Of a DNA stretch of 64,000 bases, positions 62,801-64,000 are shown one piece after another. Every line of letters starts with the position of its first letter. Position 1 is the stretch's first letter. Origin of the DNA: Caprimulgus europaeus (Eukaryota > Chordata > Aves > Caprimulgiformes > Caprimulgidae). The position numbers were made by a program, and so were the translations under genes. The stretch spans positions 53,515,537-53,579,536 of the forward strand of contig OU015525.1 in the NCBI GenBank assembly GCA_907165065.1. Reading direction: 5' to 3'. The notes beneath the pieces are model-generated. The model was not told the origin of the DNA and made no database searches. It saw only the letters and a program-made list of their open reading frames with translations.

Positions 62801-63471
62801 AATTTTCCTATTAGGCACTCCCTTAGAGATGAGCATCAGTGACATCTACAAAGAGACATTAAAAGAAATTACAGCCAAAGTCTTTACTGGCAGGTTTTCA
62901 ATAGTCAGTGATGGATTAACTTGCCACATACCAAAATAAGCGTACTGTTGACAATTTTGGAGGTATTTCTCTCCAACAAAGCTGCCATTGTAATAAGGCT
63001 TTTATGCAGTACCACTATAAAGCAGAAAACAATGTTTCTGCTATCAGATATCTTTAAAACAACCAAATGCCCGTTTCCACACATTCCATATGTATGTATG
63101 CAGAAGACAAGACCAATCTTGAGAAAATTCAATAAAAAATGTTTTTTTCTAGAAATTACTAGCATAGAACTTTAGGAATACTGCCACTATGAATAGTGTT
63201 TCATATGCACCAAAATAATAGAAGTATATAGATTAACTTGAATACTTTCTCTCCTTCACCTGTACACGGCGTTTTTGGCAATGTTGTAGTTGGCCCTGAT
63301 CAGAAGATGGGTCATGTTTACCAGAACAGTCATCAACCTTTCCCGGTCTATAGCTTTTTTTGTATTGAAGTCTATGAAATTCTCTGATACAAATCTCACT
63401 GCATTAGAGTACTCCTCATATGGCTGTAATGACAATCCCGCTGCTCTTGTACTCAAAATCTGTCCATTACC
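7370..63471 (-). CDS. LAMA1: Laminin subunit alpha-1 (5' partial, 51 exons)
   Basis: Secreted basement-membrane protein that assembles with beta and gamma laminin chains through a long coiled coil (laminin-111 and relatives) and binds integrins, dystroglycan, heparan sulfate and syndecans through its C-terminal LG domains. The 2526 encoded residues are, in order: end of L4a (about 1-95), LE repeats (about 96-530), L4b (about 560-750), LE repeats (about 755-955), coiled-coil domains II/I (about 957-1555), LG1 (about 1557-1740), LG2 (about 1745-1925), LG3 (about 1927-2112), a proline-rich linker (to about 2149), LG4 (to about 2340) and LG5 (to 2526). The intact IKVAV at the start of LG1, the ending [12 protein letters not shown], and LG4/LG5 wording such as LEFRTT and [19 protein letters not shown] match alpha-1 rather than alpha-2. 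Splice phase is continuous at all 50 junctions. The gene is compact, about 56 kb for this part. One junction uses a GC donor, one exon (22) is doubtful, and two antisense CR1 copies sit in introns. Confidence 0.97.
7531..9185 (-). other. Last LAMA1 intron
   Basis: 1.66 kb GT-AG intron between exons 50 and 51, with a good TTTTTCAG acceptor. I see nothing else in it. Confidence 0.85.
9186..9408 (-). CDS. LAMA1: LAMA1 exon 50: LG5
   Basis: 223 nt. It encodes [20 protein letters not shown], then [20 protein letters not shown] and [17 protein letters not shown], ending in phase 1 before GTAGGT. Confidence 0.98.
10487..10620 (-). CDS. LAMA1: LAMA1 exon 49: LG5
   Basis: 134 nt. It encodes [20 protein letters not shown], then [20 protein letters not shown] and IVNGK before GTAGGC. 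The [13 protein letters not shown] string is a clear alpha-1 signature. Confidence 0.98.
11226..11379 (-). CDS. LAMA1: LAMA1 exon 48: end of LG4, start of LG5
   Basis: 154 nt. It encodes [20 protein letters not shown], then [20 protein letters not shown] and [11 protein letters not shown], ending in phase 1 before GTAAGT. Confidence 0.97.
12397..12555 (-). CDS. LAMA1: LAMA1 exon 47: LG4
   Basis: 159 nt, phase 0 to 0. It encodes [20 protein letters not shown], then [20 protein letters not shown] and YVPKSLGN before GTAAGA. The basic KRK stretch lies in the dystroglycan and heparin-binding module. Confidence 0.97.
12556..14282 (-). other. LAMA1 intron between exons 46 and 47
   Basis: 1.7 kb. 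No repeat or gene recognised; the 96-codon open frame at 13604-13894 (+) looks like chance. Confidence 0.8.
14283..14472 (-). CDS. LAMA1: LAMA1 exon 46: LG4
   Basis: 190 nt. It encodes [20 protein letters not shown], then [20 protein letters not shown] and [12 protein letters not shown] before GTAGGT. Together with the end of exon 45 it forms the [12 protein letters not shown] strand that corresponds to the syndecan- and heparin-binding AG73 region. Confidence 0.97.
15533..15645 (-). CDS. LAMA1: LAMA1 exon 45: start of LG4
   Basis: 113 nt, phase 0 start GTA GTG TGT. It encodes [20 protein letters not shown], then [17 protein letters not shown], ending AA before GTGAGT. GAHQFGL is the conserved LG4 entry. 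Confidence 0.96.
16761..16923 (-). CDS. LAMA1: LAMA1 exon 44: LG3 end and LG3-LG4 linker
   Basis: 163 nt. It encodes [20 protein letters not shown], then the linker [20 protein letters not shown] and [14 protein letters not shown] before GTAAGT. The linker is proline-rich and poorly conserved, as known for the hinge separating LG1-3 from LG4-5. Confidence 0.95.
17001..17099 (-). mobile_element. CR1 LINE 3'-end fragment, same strand as LAMA1
   Basis: About 100 bp in the intron between exons 43 and 44. On the + strand it reads CACAGAATCACACAGAATCA and then GGGATTGGAAGGGACCTCGA and GAGATCATCTAGTCCAATCC, the reverse complement of the CR1 3' UTR with its short terminal repeats. Only the tail is left. 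Confidence 0.9.
17498..17683 (-). CDS. LAMA1: LAMA1 exon 43: LG3
   Basis: 186 nt. It encodes [20 protein letters not shown], then [20 protein letters not shown] and [14 protein letters not shown], ending GA before GTAAGT. Confidence 0.97.
18204..18355 (-). CDS. LAMA1: LAMA1 exon 42: LG3
   Basis: 152 nt. It encodes [20 protein letters not shown], then [20 protein letters not shown] and [10 protein letters not shown], ending AG before GTACAT. Confidence 0.97.
19043..19213 (-). CDS. LAMA1: LAMA1 exon 41: LG3 start, furin-like site, GC donor
   Basis: 171 nt, phase 0 to 0. It encodes [20 protein letters not shown], then [20 protein letters not shown] and [17 protein letters not shown]. The R-Q-R-R motif (bases 19055-19066) fits the furin consensus. 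The exon ends CAT TTG before GCAAGT: a GC donor is required because exon 42 starts in phase 0 with PFFSIML, and the only nearby GT (19038-19037) would shift the frame into a stop. Confidence 0.95.
19421..19535 (-). CDS. LAMA1: LAMA1 exon 40: end of LG2
   Basis: 115 nt. It encodes [20 protein letters not shown], then [18 protein letters not shown] before GTAGGA. The two cysteines close LG2. Confidence 0.97.
20671..20812 (-). CDS. LAMA1: LAMA1 exon 39: LG2
   Basis: 142 nt. GA completes a glycine codon. It encodes [20 protein letters not shown], then [20 protein letters not shown] and PRLRTV. The acceptor CAG is directly preceded by 42 T in the transcript (A run 20816-20857). Confidence 0.95.
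20816..20857 (+). repeat. 42-base poly-A tract at a LAMA1 acceptor
   Basis: Uninterrupted A run on the + strand, so T42 on the LAMA1 sense strand, ending at the CAG acceptor of exon 39. It is the longest homopolymer in the window and forms that exon's entire pyrimidine tract. Confidence 0.97.
21217..21361 (-). CDS. LAMA1: LAMA1 exon 38: LG2
   Basis: 145 nt. It encodes [20 protein letters not shown], then [20 protein letters not shown] and SFSRNKKQ, ending in phase 1 before GTAGGC. Confidence 0.97.
22390..22540 (-). CDS. LAMA1: LAMA1 exon 37: start of LG2
   Basis: 151 nt. It encodes [20 protein letters not shown], then [20 protein letters not shown] and SNGT before GTAAGA. Confidence 0.97.
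23479..23603 (-). CDS. LAMA1: LAMA1 exon 36: end of LG1
   Basis: 125 nt. It encodes [20 protein letters not shown], then [20 protein letters not shown], ending AG before GTATTT. It contains the closing LG1 cysteine pair. Confidence 0.97.
24146..24296 (-). CDS. LAMA1: LAMA1 exon 35: LG1
   Basis: 151 nt. It encodes [20 protein letters not shown], then [20 protein letters not shown] and QIK. The donor GTTAAA is weaker than its neighbours. Confidence 0.96.
24547..24680 (-). CDS. LAMA1: LAMA1 exon 34: LG1
   Basis: 134 nt. It encodes [20 protein letters not shown], then [20 protein letters not shown] and IHAT, ending AG before GTAAAT. Confidence 0.97.
25489..25632 (-). CDS. LAMA1: LAMA1 exon 33: start of LG1, IKVAV
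   Basis: 144 nt, phase 0 to 0. It starts exactly at ATT AAA GTA GCA GTA, encoding the known IKVAV cell-binding motif, then [20 protein letters not shown] and [17 protein letters not shown]. The acceptor pyrimidine tract is a C-rich run (G run on the + strand at 25635-25648). Confidence 0.98.
25633..27315 (-). other. LAMA1 intron between exons 32 and 33
   Basis: 1.7 kb intron separating the end of the coiled coil from LG1. The acceptor side has a G run (+ strand) at 25639-25648; otherwise nothing is recognised. Confidence 0.8.
27316..27470 (-). CDS. LAMA1: LAMA1 exon 32: end of coiled coil
   Basis: 155 nt. It encodes [20 protein letters not shown], then [20 protein letters not shown] and [11 protein letters not shown]. 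This is the highly conserved last part of domain I, next to the LG domains, and is important for chain assembly and for the integrin-binding E8 region. Confidence 0.97.
27782..27964 (-). CDS. LAMA1: LAMA1 exon 31: coiled coil
   Basis: 183 nt. It encodes [20 protein letters not shown], then [20 protein letters not shown] and [11 protein letters not shown] before GTAAGT. It belongs to domain I near the C-terminal end of the coil. Confidence 0.95.
27965..29836 (-). other. LAMA1 intron between exons 30 and 31
   Basis: 1.9 kb intron. It contains a 10-bp perfect inverted repeat at 29123-29148; otherwise nothing is recognised. Confidence 0.8.
29123..29148. repeat. Short perfect inverted repeat
   Basis: TCACTCACAC, a 6-nt loop (CCTTTT), then GTGTGAGTGA. 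The 10-bp arms pair perfectly. Too short to be called an RNA gene. Confidence 0.85.
29837..29980 (-). CDS. LAMA1: LAMA1 exon 30: coiled coil
   Basis: 144 nt. It encodes [20 protein letters not shown], then [20 protein letters not shown] and TLRALPN, ending in phase 1 before GTAAGT. Confidence 0.95.
31210..31303 (-). CDS. LAMA1: LAMA1 exon 29: coiled coil
   Basis: 94 nt. It encodes [20 protein letters not shown] and [11 protein letters not shown], ending in phase 1 before GTCAGT. Confidence 0.93.
32539..32677 (-). CDS. LAMA1: LAMA1 exon 28: coiled coil
   Basis: 139 nt. It encodes [20 protein letters not shown], then [20 protein letters not shown] and NGPLDL before GTAAGT. Confidence 0.95.
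33658..33821 (-). CDS. LAMA1: LAMA1 exon 27: coiled coil
   Basis: 164 nt. It encodes [20 protein letters not shown], then [20 protein letters not shown] and [14 protein letters not shown]. The [10 protein letters not shown] block is nearly identical to mammalian LAMA1. Confidence 0.96.
33908..34024 (-). CDS. LAMA1: LAMA1 exon 26: coiled coil
   Basis: 117 nt, phase 0 to 0. It encodes [20 protein letters not shown] and [16 protein letters not shown] before GTAAGT. Confidence 0.95.
34260..34470 (-). CDS. LAMA1: LAMA1 exon 25: coiled coil
   Basis: 211 nt. It encodes [20 protein letters not shown], then [20 protein letters not shown], and ends SSNLAELN before GTAAGA. Heptad-rich domain II sequence. 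Confidence 0.95.
34650..34680. repeat. Short hairpin with one bulge
   Basis: CTTG plus ACAGTCACA, loop AAAC, then TGTGACTGT, a bulged C and CAAG. 13 base pairs in the intron between exons 24 and 25. Confidence 0.8.
36135..36297 (-). CDS. LAMA1: LAMA1 exon 24: coiled coil
   Basis: 163 nt. It encodes [20 protein letters not shown], then [20 protein letters not shown] and HHNATSVL, ending AA before GTAAGC. The N-E-T and N-A-T sequons match mammalian positions. Confidence 0.92.
36463..36574 (-). CDS. LAMA1: LAMA1 exon 23: coiled coil
   Basis: 112 nt. The in-frame acceptor is TTTTATTCTAG, giving TCA TCT AGA ATT; a second AG lies 8 nt further in and would break the frame. It encodes [20 protein letters not shown] and [17 protein letters not shown], ending in phase 1 before GTATCC. 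Confidence 0.85.
36667..36786 (-). CDS. LAMA1: LAMA1 exon 22 (candidate extra coiled-coil exon)
   Basis: 120 nt, phase 0 to 0, encoding [30 protein letters not shown] and [10 protein letters not shown] before a GTGAGA donor. The acceptor is unusual: ATATCAGAG, where only the second AG keeps the frame, behind a weak pyrimidine tract. Hydrophobic residues in the second half follow a 4-3 spacing. Human LAMA1 and LAMA2, as I remember them, have no counterpart. Exons 21 and 23 join in frame without it, so it could be a cassette exon or a false call. Confidence 0.4.
37544..37642 (-). CDS. LAMA1: LAMA1 exon 21: coiled coil
   Basis: 99 nt, phase 0 to 0, acceptor TTACAG, donor GTGGGT. It encodes [20 protein letters not shown] and [13 protein letters not shown]. 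It is poorly conserved, as expected for domain II, but its length (33 residues) matches the mammalian segment as I remember it. Confidence 0.85.
37643..41478 (-). other. Largest LAMA1 intron of the window
   Basis: 3.8 kb GT-AG intron between exons 20 and 21. It contains the CR1 copy at about 38600-39697. The rest is AT-rich, and I see no further gene or repeat family in it. Confidence 0.8.
38600..39697 (+). mobile_element. CR1 LINE fragment, 5' truncated, antisense to LAMA1
   Basis: Contains the C-terminal part of CR1 ORF2: a stretch with SKFADDTKL (around 38811-38850), then [11 protein letters not shown], then [20 protein letters not shown] and [13 protein letters not shown]. It ends in the CR1 3' UTR (GTTGGACTAGATGACCTTTA, then TTCCAACTCAAACCATTCTA). 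The frame has a stop at about 39073-39075 and a frameshift in a T run near 39500, so it is dead. The left boundary is approximate. Confidence 0.9.
41479..41621 (-). CDS. LAMA1: LAMA1 exon 20: LE end and start of coiled coil
   Basis: 143 nt. CT completes a serine codon, then [39 protein letters not shown] and NATKHLK before GTAAAA. The C-D-D-x-C pair is the conserved start of domain II that links chains at the N-terminal end of the coiled coil. Confidence 0.95.
42596..42789 (-). CDS. LAMA1: LAMA1 exon 19: last LE repeats
   Basis: 194 nt. It encodes [20 protein letters not shown], then [20 protein letters not shown], and ends [10 protein letters not shown] plus one base before GTAAGT. It closes the rod before the coiled coil. 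Confidence 0.95.
43049..43135 (-). CDS. LAMA1: LAMA1 exon 18: LE repeat fragment
   Basis: 87 nt, a structural twin of exon 5. It encodes [20 protein letters not shown] and GYEGQYCE, ending AG before GTGAGT. Confidence 0.95.
44034..44155 (-). CDS. LAMA1: LAMA1 exon 17: LE repeat
   Basis: 122 nt, phase 0 start AAC TGC, ending AG before GTAACC. It encodes [20 protein letters not shown] and [12 protein letters not shown]. Confidence 0.95.
44471..44498 (+). repeat. (AAAT)n microsatellite
   Basis: About seven units of AAAT in an A-rich stretch of the intron between exons 16 and 17. Confidence 0.95.
45729..45776 (+). repeat. G-run cluster (potential G-quadruplex)
   Basis: Runs of G at 729-737, 745-748, 752-755, 757-760, 763-766 and 774-776 (add 45000), with loops of one to seven bases. 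It lies in the intron after exon 16, about 150-190 nt from the donor. The + strand is the LAMA1 template strand, so the transcript is C-rich here. Confidence 0.85.
45923..46060 (-). CDS. LAMA1: LAMA1 exon 16: LE repeat
   Basis: 138 nt, phase 0 to 0. It encodes [20 protein letters not shown], then [20 protein letters not shown]. Acceptor AAATAG, donor GTAAGT. Confidence 0.95.
46198..46318 (-). CDS. LAMA1: LAMA1 exon 15: end of L4b, return to LE
   Basis: 121 nt. The first A completes arginine (AG+A). It encodes [20 protein letters not shown], then [13 protein letters not shown] before GTACAG. Confidence 0.95.
46319..48698 (-). other. LAMA1 intron between exons 14 and 15
   Basis: 2.4 kb intron, more than half of which is the antisense CR1 copy at 46690-48106. 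The remaining flanks show no other feature. Confidence 0.85.
46690..48106 (+). mobile_element. CR1 LINE, internally deleted, antisense to LAMA1
   Basis: About 1.4 kb of CR1 ORF2 and 3' UTR. Recognisable pieces are [20 protein letters not shown] (around 47080), a [20 protein letters not shown] stretch (around 47263), [14 protein letters not shown] and [13 protein letters not shown], ending with TTCCAACCAGGCAATTCTAT at the 3' end. The frame changes several times. The segment that should carry the F/Y-A-D-D catalytic motif is missing between the INDLD and RFNKAK blocks, so the copy is dead. The left edge is approximate. Confidence 0.92.
48699..48826 (-). CDS. LAMA1: LAMA1 exon 14: L4b, C-terminal part
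   Basis: 128 nt, phase 0 start GAT TCT TGG, ending AG before GTAAAG. It encodes [20 protein letters not shown] and [16 protein letters not shown]. The intron that follows contains a CR1 copy. Confidence 0.95.
49274..49459 (-). CDS. LAMA1: LAMA1 exon 13: L4b, middle
   Basis: 186 nt, phase 0 to 0. It encodes [20 protein letters not shown], then [14 protein letters not shown], and ends EVEMKE. Confidence 0.95.
50082..50261 (-). CDS. LAMA1: LAMA1 exon 12: L4b, first part
   Basis: 180 nt, phase 0 to 0. It encodes [20 protein letters not shown] through [14 protein letters not shown], the conserved W-R-L-P entry of a laminin IV type A domain. It contains an N-L-T sequon. Confidence 0.95.
50632..50775 (-). 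CDS. LAMA1: LAMA1 exon 11: last LE before L4b
   Basis: 144 nt, phase 0 to 0, acceptor TCTCCAG, donor GTAAGT. It encodes [20 protein letters not shown], then [20 protein letters not shown], leading into the second L4 domain. Confidence 0.95.
50776..53176 (-). other. LAMA1 intron between exons 10 and 11
   Basis: 2.4 kb of AT-rich sequence. I see no gene, repeat family or strong structure. Confidence 0.8.
53177..53413 (-). CDS. LAMA1: LAMA1 exon 10: LE repeats
   Basis: 237 nt, phase 0 to 0, acceptor TCTAAG, donor GTACTG. It encodes [20 protein letters not shown], then [20 protein letters not shown], then [12 protein letters not shown]. It carries two LE units. Confidence 0.95.
53414..56105 (-). 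other. LAMA1 intron between exons 9 and 10
   Basis: 2.7 kb. It holds the 45-bp tandem duplication (55790-55879) and a T-rich tract at about 55948-55972. Otherwise nothing is recognised. Confidence 0.8.
55790..55879 (+). repeat. 45-bp tandem duplication
   Basis: Two adjacent 45-base copies (55790-55834 and 55835-55879) beginning TCAAAATTTTGA and sharing ATGATCTATGCAC. They differ at only a few positions. Intronic, between exons 9 and 10. Confidence 0.9.
56106..56242 (-). CDS. LAMA1: LAMA1 exon 9: LE repeat
   Basis: 137 nt, CCTGCAG acceptor, donor GTATAG. It encodes [20 protein letters not shown], then [16 protein letters not shown], and ends with a lysine codon in phase 0. Confidence 0.95.
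57551..57731 (-). CDS. LAMA1: LAMA1 exon 8: LE repeats
   Basis: 181 nt, phase 0 start AAT GGT TAT, ending ACG-C before GTAAGC. It encodes [20 protein letters not shown] and further modules ending FQDGGCT. Confidence 0.95.
58697..58803 (-). CDS. LAMA1: LAMA1 exon 7: LE repeat
   Basis: 107 nt, encoding [20 protein letters not shown] and then [16 protein letters not shown] before GTAAGC. The acceptor reads GTAAG, with A instead of C or T at position -3, and lies downstream of a long T-rich tract (A run at 58818-58832 on the + strand), so it is a weak-looking site. The phase fits exactly. Confidence 0.92.
59291..59502 (-). CDS. LAMA1: LAMA1 exon 6: LE repeats
   Basis: 212 nt from G-TGC-GCT to CGT-G before GTAAGC. 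It encodes [20 protein letters not shown], then [12 protein letters not shown], and ends [16 protein letters not shown]: one full LE module with flanking parts. Confidence 0.95.
59729..59815 (-). CDS. LAMA1: LAMA1 exon 5: LE repeat fragment
   Basis: 87 nt. T completes an asparagine codon and the exon ends AG before GTATGT. It encodes [20 protein letters not shown] and then GYTGSQCE. The similar 87-nt exon 18 (FSPTCVL) is its paralogue in the second LE block. Confidence 0.95.
60433..60560 (-). CDS. LAMA1: LAMA1 exon 4: LE repeat
   Basis: 128 nt, phase 0 start (GCT TGT CAA), ending AA before GTAAGC. It encodes [20 protein letters not shown] and then a C-P-C-A-C-P segment. One N-glycosylation sequon (N-T-T) is present. 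Confidence 0.95.
61325..61435 (-). CDS. LAMA1: LAMA1 exon 3: LE repeat
   Basis: 111 nt, phase 0 to 0, TTTTCAG acceptor and GTAAGT donor. It encodes 37 residues from [15 protein letters not shown] to HGVCF, with the regular cysteine spacing of LE modules. Confidence 0.95.
62302..62413 (-). CDS. LAMA1: LAMA1 exon 2: end of L4a, start of LE repeat
   Basis: 112 nt. The first G completes an arginine codon, and the exon ends TGT GAG before GTAACC. It encodes [16 protein letters not shown] and then [13 protein letters not shown], the typical entry from L4 into an LE repeat that L4 interrupts. Confidence 0.95.
63260..63471 (-). CDS. LAMA1: LAMA1 exon 1 of window: second half of L4a
   Basis: 212 nt, starting in phase 0 with GGT AAT GGA and ending AG before donor GTGAAG. 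It encodes residues 1-70 of the partial protein, beginning [20 protein letters not shown], with [10 protein letters not shown] near the end. This is the conserved C-terminal half of a laminin IV type A globule. Confidence 0.95.
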
Positions 63472-64000
63472 CTGAAATGTAAAGACAGAGAAAATTTAAT
63501 TTGGCAATTACATTTAATGCCAGATATACATCCAGATAACACAGATAAGAGGCAACCACACTAGATTTCTTGCACTAGAAAAAAAGTAAGTAAAAGGTCT
63601 ATATTTTCCGTGGTTTCAGGAAGATTACAATCCCATTCTCTTCTGGTTCAGAGACTTCAGAAATATTTTATTTTCTTTTGGAAAAAGAATGAAATTAAAT
63701 TACAAAAATCAAACTCCTCTACAAAACAGAACCTCTTTTCTCTTTTGTTCTATTGCTAAATATATTTTACAAAACAACACTTTCTAGGAGTTGCTTGGAT
63801 TCAATATAGAGCCTTACTTTTTAACTGCGACATAAATCTAGAAAAGAAAGAAATCAGCAAGAACACTAATCTATTTCATAAATATAAGTCCTTCCAGCTT
63901 ACTGTAGTTTCTTCTGTCAGCAGAGCTTTGTACATTTGGTAATGAACACTTCACCTGTTTATATAAAGTGTAAAGTTTAAGTATTGATCATTTAAAACTA
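63472..64000 (-). other. LAMA1 intron upstream of window exon 1
   Basis: The acceptor of exon 1 (CATTTCAG) ends at 63472. No exon encoding the first half of L4a is visible up to 64000, so it lies outside the window. Confidence 0.7.

Noticed and set aside
7370..63471. Identity as laminin alpha-2 instead of alpha-1
   Set aside because: The LG5 wording ([13 protein letters not shown], ending PHSCPGAEH), the IKVAV spelling and the ARHGAP28 neighbour all fit LAMA1; LAMA2 has IKVSV and a different C-terminus.
63910..63960. Exon-like segment on - near the window edge (AAACAG ... GTAAGC)
   Set aside because: It encodes nothing resembling the first half of L4a in any frame, and the phase and content do not fit the start of exon 1.
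1..64000. CRISPR arrays, prophage, defence islands, tRNA or rRNA genes
   Set aside because: No spaced repeats, cloverleaf structures or such genes were seen; the window is ordinary vertebrate genic DNA.

Overview
This is a vertebrate window, almost certainly avian. It has many short exons in AT-rich introns, the only recognisable interspersed repeats are three CR1 retrotransposon copies (the dominant bird LINE), and the gene order matches the ARHGAP28-LAMA1 neighbourhood of human 18p11. No prokaryotic, viral or CRISPR-type system is visible.

Layout. Bases 28-2025 on the + strand hold the last two coding exons of a RhoGAP gene, best read as ARHGAP28, followed by a 3' UTR of about 3.9 kb ending near the AATAAA at 5862. 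After roughly 0.4-1.1 kb, a second gene approaches on the - strand. It is laminin alpha-1 (LAMA1), whose stop codon is at 7370-7372. From there to 63471 the window holds 51 LAMA1 coding exons (numbered here 1-51 in transcript order, from high to low coordinates). The reading phase joins across all 50 internal junctions. Together they encode 2526 residues: the second half of the first L4 domain, a long block of LE (laminin EGF-like) repeats, the second L4 domain, more LE repeats, the coiled-coil domains II/I, and LG1-LG5. The 5' part (LN domain, first LE repeats, start of L4a) lies beyond 64000.

Repeats. Two decayed CR1 copies (about 38600-39697 and 46690-48106) lie antisense to LAMA1 in introns, and a short CR1 tail (17001-17099) lies in sense. 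Smaller structures are a 42-base poly-A tract (poly-T in the transcript) abutting a LAMA1 splice acceptor, a 45-bp tandem duplication, a dense G-run cluster, two short hairpins and several homopolymers.

Points most worth a second look: a furin-type R-Q-R-R site in LG3 at the place where LAMA2 has its processing site; a candidate extra 120-nt in-frame exon in the coiled coil with no counterpart in human LAMA1 as I remember it; a GC-AG intron forced by the reading frame; and the 42-base T tract at an acceptor. Exon coordinates were read by eye from splice signals and frame continuity. Comparisons with human or mouse proteins are from memory and were not run as alignments.
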